35,040 bases of DNA, from assembly GCA_903825575.1 (NCBI GenBank), contig CAIKAW010000041.1, positions 1 to 35,040 of the forward strand, in the 5' to 3' direction. Under the pieces are notes generated by a model that saw only the letters and a program-made list of their open reading frames with translations, made no database searches and had not been told where the DNA came from. Positions within the stretch are counted from its first letter, which is position 1; each line of letters begins with the position of its first letter. Positions 16,473-24,545 of the stretch are shown piece by piece. Source of the DNA: an uncultured bacterium (GTDB taxonomy: Bacteria; Actinomycetota; Actinomycetes; S36-B12; CAIKAW01). The translations under genes and the position numbers were made by a program.

Positions 16473-17441
16473 ATGCAGGTCACGCCCTCACTCGCGCCCC
16501 CAGATTCGGCAGCGCTGCTTGGTGTCGGCTCGAGCCAGACCGACTTGCGCAGGTTTCTTCATTCACTTCCCGGGGTCGACCAAGTGGGTGCCGAGGCTCG
16601 GGTCGCCGCACTTGGTACCCGCTCTATCAAGACCACGGCCAAGGCTTACGCGATAGATCTGGCCATTCGGATGGTCGATCTGACCACCTTGGAAGGCAGC
16701 GACACTCCTGGCAAGGTTGCGGCGCTTTGCGCCAAGGCTCGACGGCCCGATCCAACCGACAACTCGGCCCCCTCAGTGGCTGCAGTCTGCGTTTACAACG
16801 ACCTGGTTGGGATAGCGCGCCAGCACCTAGCTGGGTCCGAGGTCCGAGTTGCCGCGGTAGCAACCGCCTTCCCTTCGGGTCGCGCGAGCCGTTCAGTAAG
16901 GCTCTTGGACACCAGCGAGGCCGTTGCAGCCGGCGCCGACGAGATCGACATGGTTATCGACCGTGGGGCCTTTCTTAGCGGCGCTTACTCAAAGGTGTTC
17001 GACGACGTCGTGGCCGTGAAGGCCGCCTGCGGGACAGCCCACCTGAAGGTCATTTTAGAAACTGGCGAACTGCAGACGTATGACAACGTGCGACGTGCAT
17101 CGTGGCTTGCCATGTTGGCCGGTGCGGATTTCATCAAAACTTCTACCGGCAAGATTGCACCGGCGGCAACCCTGCCCGTAACGTTGGTGATGCTCGAAGC
17201 GGTTCGTGATTTTCGAGCGGCGACTGGCCGAATCATCGGCGTAAAGCCAGCTGGTGGAATCCGTACCACCAAGGATGCGATCAAGTACCTCGTGCTCGTA
17301 AACGAAACCGTCGGCGACGACTGGCTAACGCCTGCTCTCTTTCGATTTGGAGCCTCCAGCTTGCTCAACGATCTACTACTGCAGCGGCAGAAGCTCTCAA
17401 CCGGGCATTATTCCGGTCCCGACTACGTAACGTTGGACTGA
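16473..17441 (+). CDS. deoC: Deoxyribose-phosphate aldolase
   Basis: A 322-residue class I aldolase that cleaves 2-deoxyribose-5-phosphate to glyceraldehyde-3-phosphate and acetaldehyde. The Schiff-base lysine is K222 in ADFIKTSTGK, and the second active-site lysine is K258 in GVKPAGGIRT. The N-terminus carries about 60 extra residues compared with the E. coli enzyme, as usual in the longer actinobacterial form. The frame is open back to 16359, but ATG 16473 is chosen because of the -10 box just before it and because the upstream residues are not family-like. The next gene starts 2 bases after its stop. Works downstream of thymidine phosphorylase (deoA) and a phosphopentomutase activity. Confidence 0.95.
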   Translation: MQVTPSLAPPDSAALLGVGSSQTDLRRFLHSLPGVDQVGAEARVAALGTRSIKTTAKAYAIDLAIRMVDLTTLEGSDTPGKVAALCAKARRPDPTDNSAPSVAAVCVYNDLVGIARQHLAGSEVRVAAVATAFPSGRASRSVRLLDTSEAVAAGADEIDMVIDRGAFLSGAYSKVFDDVVAVKAACGTAHLKVILETGELQTYDNVRRASWLAMLAGADFIKTSTGKIAPAATLPVTLVMLEAVRDFRAATGRIIGVKPAGGIRTTKDAIKYLVLVNETVGDDWLTPALFRFGASSLLNDLLLQRQKLSTGHYSGPDYVTLD

Positions 17442-17443
17442 TC

Positions 17444-18889
17444 ATGTCGTTTGAATATGCACCTGCCCCTGAGTCTCGATCCGTCGTCACTATCGAGAGT
17501 TCCTACGGCCTGTTCATCGATGGTGATTTCGTTGACCCGGCGAGTGGCGCCTACTTCAAGACGATCAATCCAGCTACTGAGGAAGTTTTAGCCGAGATCT
17601 CCGAGGCCAATGACGTCGATGTCGACCGGGCAGTTACAGCCGCTCGGCGGGCTTACGAGCGCACTTGGTCAAAACTATCCGGACGCGAACGTGCCAAGTA
17701 CCTCTTTCGGATCGCCCGACTAATCCAGGAACGATCCCGCGAACTTGCTGTCCTCGAGACCTTGGACAACGGCAAGCCGATTCGAGAGGCGCGAGACGTC
17801 GACTTGCCGTTGGTGGCGGCCCACTTCTTCTACTACGCCGGTTGGGCCGACAAACTCGACCATGCTGGCCTTGGCCCGAACCCGCGCGCCCTTGGCGTTG
17901 CTGCCCAAGTTATCCCGTGGAACTTCCCACTGTTAATGCTGTCTTGGAAGATTGCGCCCGCCTTAGCAGCCGGCAACACAGTCGTGCTTAAGCCTGCGGA
18001 GACGACGTCACTGACCGCACTGTGGTTTGCCGACATTTGTCGACAGGCAGACCTACCTGCAGGTGTGGTGAACATCGTTACGGGTGGCGGCGAGACCGGA
18101 AGGGCTTTGGTCGAACATGGCGACGTCAACAAGATCGCTTTCACCGGTTCGACGCAGGTTGGTAGAGCAATCGCAGCAGCGGCGGCTGGAACATCCAAGA
18201 AGCTCACTCTCGAACTTGGTGGCAAAGCCGCCAACATCATCTTCGACGATGCTCCAATCGATCAGGCAATCGAGGGCATCGTTAGCGGCATCTTCTTCAA
18301 TCAGGGACACGTGTGCTGCGCCGGATCGCGGCTACTGGTCCAGGAGAATGTGCACGACGAAGTTCTGGCTGCCCTCAAGCAGCGATTGACGACGCTACGC
18401 CTAGGCGATCCGATGGACAAGAACACCGACATCGGAGCCATCAACTCGTCCGAACAACTTGGACGGATCACCGAACTTGCCAACGCTGGTGATAGCGAGG
18501 GAGCAATTCGCTGGAGTCCGGCCTGTGATCTTCCTGACCGCGGCTTCTGGTATCCGCCGACGGTCTTTACTGGAGTTACCCAGGCGCATCGAATTGCCCG
18601 CGAGGAGATCTTCGGACCAGTGTTGTCAGTGTTGACTTTCCGCACCCCGGCCGAGGCTGTCGAGAAAGCCAATAACACGCCGTACGGACTGAGCGCGGGC
18701 ATCTGGACCGAGAAAGGCTCGCGGATTCTGCAAATGGCACAACAGTTACGGGCTGGTGTGGTCTGGGCTAACACATTTAATCGCTTCGATCCGACCAGCC
18801 CATTCGGCGGCTACAAGGAATCTGGTTACGGTCGCGAGGGCGGTCGGCCCGGCTTGCTTGCTTACCTCACCACGGGAGCCGAACGATGA
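17444..18889 (+). CDS. NAD(P)-dependent aldehyde dehydrogenase
   Basis: A 481-residue ALDH. Catalytic E257 is in LELGGK, and the nucleophile is C291 in NQGHVCCAGSR (first of the two cysteines by alignment with the ALDH2 pattern). FTGSTQVGRAI forms the nucleotide-binding turn and PFGGYKESGYGRE is at the C-terminus. Starts 2 bases after deoC and is translationally linked to the short ALDH gene by ATGA. The obvious substrate is the acetaldehyde released by DeoC, which would yield acetate; CoA-acylating activity is not expected for this subfamily. Substrate is inferred from context. Confidence 0.93.
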   Translation: MSFEYAPAPESRSVVTIESSYGLFIDGDFVDPASGAYFKTINPATEEVLAEISEANDVDVDRAVTAARRAYERTWSKLSGRERAKYLFRIARLIQERSRELAVLETLDNGKPIREARDVDLPLVAAHFFYYAGWADKLDHAGLGPNPRALGVAAQVIPWNFPLLMLSWKIAPALAAGNTVVLKPAETTSLTALWFADICRQADLPAGVVNIVTGGGETGRALVEHGDVNKIAFTGSTQVGRAIAAAAAGTSKKLTLELGGKAANIIFDDAPIDQAIEGIVSGIFFNQGHVCCAGSRLLVQENVHDEVLAALKQRLTTLRLGDPMDKNTDIGAINSSEQLGRITELANAGDSEGAIRWSPACDLPDRGFWYPPTVFTGVTQAHRIAREEIFGPVLSVLTFRTPAEAVEKANNTPYGLSAGIWTEKGSRILQMAQQLRAGVVWANTFNRFDPTSPFGGYKESGYGREGGRPGLLAYLTTGAER

Positions 18890-19746
18890 GCGAGCGCATC
18901 GACGTCCGGCGAACGGCGAAACTTTTCATAGCCGGGGCCTTCCCGCGCAGTGAAAGTGGGCGCACGTATGAGGTAAACGACCATCTGGGCGCCTTCGTCG
19001 CGAACGCGGCCCTTGCTTCGCGCAAGGATGCCCGCGATGCAGTAGTAGCAGCCAGAGCAGCATTCCCGAAGTGGTCTGCCGCAACGGCCTATAACCGAGG
19101 CCAAGTCCTTTACCGCGTGGCCGAACTTCTCGAAGGCCGGGTGGAGCAGTTTGTGTCTGAGGTCCGTGCAGCCGAAGGGGTAACTGCGAAACGAGCAACG
19201 GCCCAAGTCACTGCCGCAATCGATCGTTGGGTTTGGTACGCGGGTTGGGCTGATAAGTACGCGCAAGTCGTGGGCTCAAGTAACCCGGTTGCAGGACCAT
19301 ACTTCAACTTCAGCGTCCCCGAGCCAACTGGCGTCGTCGCCATTCTGGCTCCGCAGGAGTCATCACTTCTCGGACTGGTGAGCACCTTGGCGCCAGTGCT
19401 TGCAAGTGGAAATGCGGCCGTCGTGGTGGCTGCACGTCTGATGCCACTTCCAGCCGTTTCGCTGACCGAGGTGCTCGCAACCAGCGATGTGCCAGCCGGC
19501 GTCGTGAACCTACTAACCGGATCAGCCGACGAGATCGGGCCGTGGCTCGCCTCACATGCCGCCGTCAACGCCATTGACCTCGCCGGCGCTGACGAAGATC
19601 TGGCAATCATCCTCGAGCGTGAGGCTGCCGGCACTCTCAAACGAGTGCTTCGTCCGACCCGCGAAGATTGGAAAACCGACCCGGGCTTGCAGCGACTATC
19701 GCAATGGGTGGAGATCAAGACTGTTTGGCATCCAATCGGTGGCTAA
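18886..19746 (+). CDS. Short aldehyde-dehydrogenase-family protein lacking the catalytic cysteine domain
   Basis: A 286-residue protein matching only the N-terminal, NAD-binding part of ALDH: a PKWSAATAYNRG helix, a GWADKYAQVVGS stretch, EPTGVVAILAP and VPAGVVNLLTG are recognisable. The frame then ends in a tail WVEIKTVWHPIG without any catalytic Cys or KESG-like C-terminal region. The LELGGK glutamate is also missing. It is not a frameshifted fragment of the upstream gene: it has its own N-terminus and there is no leftover ALDH sequence after its stop. A subunit or regulatory partner of the full-length ALDH is a reasonable guess. The start overlaps the full ALDH stop (ATGA) and the stop is overlapped by the next start. 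Confidence 0.85.
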   Translation: MSERIDVRRTAKLFIAGAFPRSESGRTYEVNDHLGAFVANAALASRKDARDAVVAARAAFPKWSAATAYNRGQVLYRVAELLEGRVEQFVSEVRAAEGVTAKRATAQVTAAIDRWVWYAGWADKYAQVVGSSNPVAGPYFNFSVPEPTGVVAILAPQESSLLGLVSTLAPVLASGNAAVVVAARLMPLPAVSLTEVLATSDVPAGVVNLLTGSADEIGPWLASHAAVNAIDLAGADEDLAIILEREAAGTLKRVLRPTREDWKTDPGLQRLSQWVEIKTVWHPIGG

Positions 19747-20509
19747 CGTCGACCTGCACGAGGTTGCCGTTGATTGGTATTTGAACACCTACCGCCTGCG
19801 CGCTTCACGCTTGGTCAGCGAATCGAAATGGTTTGCAGTATTCGACCCGGAGTTTGCCGTTTCACATGACGGCAATCAACTGATCGCCCACGAATGGACC
19901 GATGCCGATCTCGAAGCGAAGGTCGACTCTCTCTTCGCTGAGACACAGATTCGCCACCGTGCGATCACCACCTTTGCCGACATTCCCGTGACTTCAGTCC
20001 TTGCCTTGCACGCCGCGGGTTACGACCGCACCGACTTCGTGCTCATGGCCGCCGCGCCGACCGACCTACGACCGCAATCAAGAGGCATCCAAGTCGAGGC
20101 GCTGTCCGAACCAGAGTCTGCCGACTTTTCAACAGCCACTTGGGCAGTTGAGCGTCCGGGTATGCCGAGTGAGACTGTCGCGGACTTAGTCGCTCGTCGC
20201 TGCCGACTAGATCTCGCGGGAACTGTCCACCGACTCGGTATTCGCGATTCGTCGACAACGGTGGTGGCCGCCTGTGATTTTGTGATTCGCGGCAAGGTGG
20301 CTGAAGTAGATGCTGTTGCCGTCAGCCCGGGCAGTCAGTCCCACGGGCTTGGCGACGCATTGTTGGCCGAATGTATTCGGCTAGCAATGCTCCATGAAAT
20401 CGAAACCGTAGTGCTGACTGCATTAGCCGCCGATTGGCCACGCGACTGGTATGCCAAACGTGGCTTCGCTGAAGTCGGAACAGAGCAGTCGTTCGTCCGA
20501 ATCCTGTGA
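19739..20509 (+). CDS. GNAT-like protein with an unassigned N-terminal half
   Basis: A 256-residue protein. The C-terminal half (about residues 150-256) is a GNAT acetyltransferase domain: a VAEVDAVAVSPGSQSHGLGDALL acetyl-CoA loop pattern and the closing WYAKRGFAEVG strand-helix. The N-terminal half, beginning near VDWYLNTYRLRASR, may be a degenerate second GNAT domain, but I cannot assign it with confidence. The frame is open back to 19556; GTG at 19739 is used because the earlier part overlaps the ALDH-like gene and is not family-like. Its start overlaps the end of that gene by 8 bases, with no separate ribosome-binding site. Convergent with add, 9 bases apart. Confidence 0.75.
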   Translation: MANVDLHEVAVDWYLNTYRLRASRLVSESKWFAVFDPEFAVSHDGNQLIAHEWTDADLEAKVDSLFAETQIRHRAITTFADIPVTSVLALHAAGYDRTDFVLMAAAPTDLRPQSRGIQVEALSEPESADFSTATWAVERPGMPSETVADLVARRCRLDLAGTVHRLGIRDSSTTVVAACDFVIRGKVAEVDAVAVSPGSQSHGLGDALLAECIRLAMLHEIETVVLTALAADWPRDWYAKRGFAEVGTEQSFVRIL

Positions 20510-20518
20510 CAGCAAGAA

Positions 20519-21628
20519 TCAGTGTGGGGCGGTCAATCGGGCGTACGTCGGCTTGATCAGACCATTGATTAGTTCGAGTCGCTCGTCAAAAGGCAGAAAT
20601 GCGCTCTTCATCGAGTTCACTGCGAACCACTGCATATCGGTCAGGCCGTAACCGAACGCCTCCGATAGCTGCACAAACTCCTTGGTCATCGAAGTGCCCG
20701 ACATCAACCGGTTGTCGGTATTTACCGTGACGCGGAAGCGCAGTCGCGTAAGCAGCCCGATGGGGTGTTGGGCAATGCTGGGAGCAGCACCCGTTTGAAT
20801 GTTCGATGTCGGGCACATCTCGAGCGGAATTCGCTTGTCGCGTACATATGAGGCAAGCCGACCTAGCCGAACCTGATCACCATCGACTTCGATGTCGTCA
20901 ATGATGCGGACCCCATGCCCGAGCCGATCGGCGCCGCACCATTGCAACGCCTCCCAAATGGACGGCAGCCCAAAGCCTTCACCGGCATGAATGGTGAAAT
21001 GCATGTTCTCTCGACGCAGATACTCAAAAGCATCCAGGTGGCGAGTTGGGGGGAACCCGGCCTCGGCGCCAGCAATATCGAAACCCACCACGCCACGGTC
21101 GCGGTAAGTGACAGCTAGTTCAGCAATTTCCCGTGACCTCGCTGCGTGGCGCATCGCCGTCAGCAAAGTTCGCACGACGATCGACGATCCGGCCTTCTGG
21201 GCAGCGGCGGAACCTGCTGCAAAGCCGGCAAGCACGGCTTCGACGATCGCAGGCAGAGCCAGCCCCTGTTCAGTGTGCAACTCGGGAGCAAACCGAATCT
21301 CGGCATACACAACGCCGTCAGCCGCTAGGTCCTGCGCACATTCAAACGCGACCCGATACAAATCATCAACCGTCTGCATGACGGCAACTGTGTGGGCAAA
21401 CGTCGTCAGATATCGCTCGAGCGAACCAGAATCAGCCGCCGCCCTGAACCAAGCGCCCAGCGAATCGGCATCTGACGTCGGCAGCCGGCTATAACCCCGT
21501 TCGGCTGCAATCTCAACGATTGTTTCCGGCCGTAGGCCCCCGTCGAGATGGTCATGCAGCAAGACCTTCGGAGCTGAGCGAACGACTGCCTCCGAAAGCG
21601 GCGCAGAAGCTGGTGCGGTCGTGGTCAT
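20519..21628 (-). CDS. add: Adenosine deaminase
   Basis: A 369-residue metal-dependent deaminase converting (deoxy)adenosine to (deoxy)inosine. Metal ligands H25-x-H27 lie in LLHDHLDGG, the third histidine is in IHAGEG, and LGHGVRI and the NTDNRLMS aspartate motif follow. The [11 protein letters not shown] form of the first motif is usual in Actinobacteria. ATG at 21628 follows a -10-like TATGTT by 6 bases, so a leaderless transcript is likely. It is divergent from the dimethylargininase-like gene and belongs functionally with the deoA/cdd/transporter group to its right. Confidence 0.95.
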   Translation of the reverse strand: MTTTAPASAPLSEAVVRSAPKVLLHDHLDGGLRPETIVEIAAERGYSRLPTSDADSLGAWFRAAADSGSLERYLTTFAHTVAVMQTVDDLYRVAFECAQDLAADGVVYAEIRFAPELHTEQGLALPAIVEAVLAGFAAGSAAAQKAGSSIVVRTLLTAMRHAARSREIAELAVTYRDRGVVGFDIAGAEAGFPPTRHLDAFEYLRRENMHFTIHAGEGFGLPSIWEALQWCGADRLGHGVRIIDDIEVDGDQVRLGRLASYVRDKRIPLEMCPTSNIQTGAAPSIAQHPIGLLTRLRFRVTVNTDNRLMSGTSMTKEFVQLSEAFGYGLTDMQWFAVNSMKSAFLPFDERLELINGLIKPTYARLTAPH

Positions 21629-21634
21629 CGCCCC

Positions 21635-21640
21635 AACATA
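21635..21640 (-). promoter_or_regulatory. -10 box of a probable leaderless add promoter
   Basis: On the minus strand TATGTT ends 6 bases before the add ATG, the same distance as at deoC, and there is no ribosome-binding site. The transcript should start at or beside the ATG. No clear -35 box. Confidence 0.5.
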
Positions 21641-21680
21641 CCGGGGCTGGGCAACCTAAGCAGGCTCACTCGAGAACCCC

Positions 21681-21686
21681 TAACAT
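21681..21686 (+). promoter_or_regulatory. Possible -10 box for the dimethylargininase-like gene
   Basis: TAACAT lies about 35 bases before the GTG at 21721, in the 92-bp gap shared with add. It fits the TANNNT pattern only; no -35 box supports it. Confidence 0.28.
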
Positions 21687-21720
21687 AAAGCCAAACTTCC
21701 TACGAGTGGACGGAGCTCCT

Positions 21721-22482
21721 GTGCAGCGAGCACTGGTTCGCCGTCCGGGGCCGCTGCTGTCCGACGGCCTCGTGACGCATATCTCACGGCAGCCAGTGGA
21801 TCCCAACTTGGCGGCCTCGCAATGGCAGGCCTACGTTGCCGCCCTAAATGCCACCGGCTGGACGACAGTTGAGGTACCTGCTGCCGACGACTGTCCTGAC
21901 GCCGTGTTCATCGAGGACACGATGGTGGTCGTTGATGAGTTTGCAATCATCACGCGCCCGGGGGCTGCACAGCGGCGAGCCGAAACTATCGAGGCGGCCA
22001 GATCAATCGCGAATCTCGGCTATCGAATCGCTCGGATCGAAACTCCTGCAACACTCGATGGGGGCGACGTTCTGAAGGTTGGCACTACTTGGTACGTCGG
22101 ACGCGGCGGGCGCACTAACGCCGAAGGGGTCGCAGCCCTGAGACAACTGGTGGCCCCCCTCGGGATAAGCGTGATCGCGGTACCCATGACCAAGGCATTG
22201 CATCTGAAGTCGGCCATAACCGCCTTGCCGGATGGGTGCCTCATCGGGTACGAACCATTGCTAGATGACGCGGGGTTCTTCCCGCACTTCATCAGCATGC
22301 CCGAAGAGTCTGGTGCTCACGTGGTCGTGCTTGACGACACCCGCTTACTCGTTGCCGCAAGTGCGGACCGCTCGGCGCAACGACTTGCCGACCTTGGCTA
22401 CGAGCCAGTCGTCGTCGACATCAGCGAGTTCGAAAAGCTCGAGGGTTGCGTCACATGCCTGTCGGTGCGACTTCGCGGTTAG
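21721..22482 (+). CDS. Dimethylargininase-like / amidinotransferase-fold hydrolase (DDAH family)
   Basis: A 253-residue protein of the guanidino-group-modifying superfamily, typical DDAH length. FIEDTMVV holds the acidic substrate-binding residues, LDGGDVL the central turn, ALHLKSAI the active-site histidine, and the C-terminal GCVTCLSVRL the nucleophilic cysteine (C246 by my count). DDAH hydrolyses N,N-dimethyl- or monomethylarginine to citrulline plus methylamines; arginine deiminase-like activity cannot be excluded. GTG at 21721 has GGAG five bases upstream; an earlier in-frame GTG at 21706 is less likely. It stands alone between add (divergent) and the cupin gene (convergent, 14 bases away). 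Confidence 0.88.
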   Translation: MQRALVRRPGPLLSDGLVTHISRQPVDPNLAASQWQAYVAALNATGWTTVEVPAADDCPDAVFIEDTMVVVDEFAIITRPGAAQRRAETIEAARSIANLGYRIARIETPATLDGGDVLKVGTTWYVGRGGRTNAEGVAALRQLVAPLGISVIAVPMTKALHLKSAITALPDGCLIGYEPLLDDAGFFPHFISMPEESGAHVVVLDDTRLLVAASADRSAQRLADLGYEPVVVDISEFEKLEGCVTCLSVRLRG

Positions 22483-22496
22483 TCCGACGTGCGGTG

Positions 22497-22850
22497 CTAC
22501 TCAGGATCGCGATGGGCCAGATCCGGCCCGAATGCTGGCAGACAGATGGCCACGTACTCTGCCGTTTCGGCAGCGGTAAAACGGACCCTTTCACCGGCGT
22601 ATGTAATCAATGCCTGTCCGGCGCCCACGAGGATCGTGGCCCCATCACATTCGACTTGCACGGTTCCAGACAGCACTAGCGTGATCTCGTCAAATTCGGG
22701 CGTCTGCGCCGGTTCGCTCCAACCTGCGGGGGCAACCATGCGCGCAACCGAGACCGCGCTGCTGTTCGTTCGAACTCGACCCACGTACTCGTCGATGGAC
22801 TTTCCGCCAGGTACGGGAATCCGGTTTGGTTCGGTGATCAGCAGCGGCAT
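22497..22850 (-). CDS. Small cupin-domain protein
   Basis: A 117-residue single-domain cupin. The barrel is visible as an ITLVLSGTVQVECDG motif-2-like stretch followed by GAGQALITYAGERVRF and a closing EYVAICLPAF strand. The canonical metal histidines of motif 1 are mostly absent (APAGWSEPAQTPEFDEI), so metal-dependent catalysis is uncertain. It resembles EutQ-like cupins. ATG lies 1 base after the deoA stop, with GGA upstream, so it is the last gene of the nucleoside operon. Function unknown; a sugar-phosphate binding or isomerase role would suit the context. Confidence 0.75.
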   Translation of the reverse strand: MPLLITEPNRIPVPGGKSIDEYVGRVRTNSSAVSVARMVAPAGWSEPAQTPEFDEITLVLSGTVQVECDGATILVGAGQALITYAGERVRFTAAETAEYVAICLPAFGPDLAHRDPE

Positions 22851-22851
22851 T

Positions 22852-24141
22852 TCAGGATCCGATTCGGTCTAGCACCAGGGGGCCAACTACTACTTGGCTT
22901 GCATGGCCAATCGATACCGCGCCAATGGCTTCCTGTAGCGCACTTTCGAAGCGGGTTTCATCATCGGCATGCAATCGCAGCAACGGGTCGCCTGGTTGCA
23001 CGACGTCGCCCACCCCAACCAGGATCTCAACGCCAGCGCCAGCGCTTACCGCTTCTTCCTTGCGGGCCCGTCCGGCACCGAGCCGCCAAGCCGCAACGCC
23101 GATCGGCATGGCAGCCACATTGGTTACGACGCCAGCGTGCTCTGCCCGCACAACTTCGTTGTGGCGCGCAACCGGCAGCGTTGCATCGGGATCACCACCC
23201 TGGGCGGCGATCATTCGGCGCCAAACATCCATCGCCCGACCATCCGCGAGCGCATCGGCCGGATCGATACCTGACAGTCCGGCCAACTCGAGCATCTCCC
23301 GGGCTAAGACCAAAGTTAGTTCAACGACGTCGGCAGGTCCGCCTCCGGCTAGGACTTCCAGCGATTCGCGCACCTCTAGCGCGTTGCCGGCAGTTCGCCC
23401 GAGCGGCTGATCCATCGCAGTAAGCACCGCCCTGGTGCGTACACCAGCATCTACCCCCAGCGCGACCATCGTCGTGGCCAGTTCCCGTGCCTTATCGAGG
23501 TCCTTCATGAAAGCCCCAGAACCGACCTTCACGTCAAGGACCAGTGCGCCGGTTCCCTCGGCGATCTTCTTGCTCATGATGCTGGACGCAATCAACGGAA
23601 TAGCTTCGACGGTGGCAGTTACGTCGCGCAGCGCGTAGAGACGGCGATCGGCGGGGGCTAGACCGGATCCCGCTGCACAAATCACTGCGCCAACGTCAGC
23701 CAACACTTTGAACATCTCTTCGTTGCTCAAGGCCGCGCGCCAGCCGGGTATTGACTCCAGTTTGTCCAACGTGCCACCGGTGTGGCCCAACCCGCGCCCC
23801 GAAAGTTGCGGTACAGCCGCGCCGCAAGCGGCAACCAAAGGTGCCAGCGGCAAGGTGATCTTGTCTCCAACACCTCCGGTGCTGTGCTTGTCTACAGTCG
23901 GTCTCGTTAGGCGCGAGAAGTCCAGACGTTCACCGCTGCGAATCATGGCATCGGTCCAGCGGCTGATCTCGCGACGGTTCATGCCATTGAGCAAGATGGC
24001 CATCGCGAGTGCGGACATCTGCTCCTCGGCGACAACACCTCGGGTATAGGCATCCACCACCCAATCGATCTGGGCGTTTGAAAGTTCATTTCGATCTCGT
24101 TTAGCTGAGATCACATCAACGGTCGCAAAAGCCTCGCTCAC
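22852..24141 (-). CDS. deoA: Thymidine (pyrimidine-nucleoside) phosphorylase
   Basis: A 429-residue enzyme cleaving thymidine/deoxyuridine to base and deoxyribose-1-phosphate. The phosphate-binding KHSTGGVGDK, the family signature region SGRGLGHTGGTLDKLE, and the VKVGSGAFMKD stretch are all present. Length agrees with the family. The GTG start overlaps the cdd stop (GTGA). It makes the sugar phosphate that the mutase at the left edge and DeoC would process. Confidence 0.96.
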   Translation of the reverse strand: MSEAFATVDVISAKRDRNELSNAQIDWVVDAYTRGVVAEEQMSALAMAILLNGMNRREISRWTDAMIRSGERLDFSRLTRPTVDKHSTGGVGDKITLPLAPLVAACGAAVPQLSGRGLGHTGGTLDKLESIPGWRAALSNEEMFKVLADVGAVICAAGSGLAPADRRLYALRDVTATVEAIPLIASSIMSKKIAEGTGALVLDVKVGSGAFMKDLDKARELATTMVALGVDAGVRTRAVLTAMDQPLGRTAGNALEVRESLEVLAGGGPADVVELTLVLAREMLELAGLSGIDPADALADGRAMDVWRRMIAAQGGDPDATLPVARHNEVVRAEHAGVVTNVAAMPIGVAAWRLGAGRARKEEAVSAGAGVEILVGVGDVVQPGDPLLRLHADDETRFESALQEAIGAVSIGHASQVVVGPLVLDRIGS

Positions 24142-24545
24142 TGAATGGCCCGCGACACGAGATCATCGGGCCCGAAAGCGTCAGGCAGGAGTTCGCGCAG
24201 CGGGCGGATGCCAGTGGTCGAATCAAGTAGCAAGTCGGGGCCACCTTGTTCATATAACAACTGTCGACAGCGTCCGCAGGGCATCAGCACATTTCCGTGT
24301 GCATCGACACAAGCGAAAGCGACAAGTCGGCCTCCTCCGCTGGCGTGCAAAGCAGACACCAAACCGCACTCCGCGCAAAGCCCGACACCGTATGACGCGT
24401 TCTCAACATTGCAACCCACGATGATTCGGCCGTCATCCACAAGGGCCGCAGCGCCAACCTTGAAGTTGGAGTACGGCACGTAAGCACGCGTCATGATCTG
24501 CTTTGCTGCCTCGCGCAGTGCATCCCAGTCAACTTCGGCCATCAC
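24138..24545 (-). CDS. cdd: Cytidine deaminase
   Basis: A 135-residue tetrameric-type deaminase converting (deoxy)cytidine to (deoxy)uridine. Zinc ligand C57 and catalytic E59 are in CAEC, and C90 and C93 in PCGRC complete the site; NVENASYG binds the substrate. The start may be GTG 24545 (GTGA overlap with the permease stop) or the next codon, ATG 24542. It feeds deoA directly. Confidence 0.96.
   Translation of the reverse strand: MMAEVDWDALREAAKQIMTRAYVPYSNFKVGAAALVDDGRIIVGCNVENASYGVGLCAECGLVSALHASGGGRLVAFACVDAHGNVLMPCGRCRQLLYEQGGPDLLLDSTTGIRPLRELLPDAFGPDDLVSRAIQ

Noticed and set aside
18886-19746. Short ALDH as a frameshifted pseudogene
   Set aside because: It has its own start, no remaining ALDH C-terminal sequence in other frames downstream, and is tightly coupled to both neighbours.
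22899-23423. 174-residue and overlapping 161-residue plus-strand frames
   Set aside because: Antisense to deoA, Arg/Pro/Ser-rich, no motif and no ribosome-binding site.
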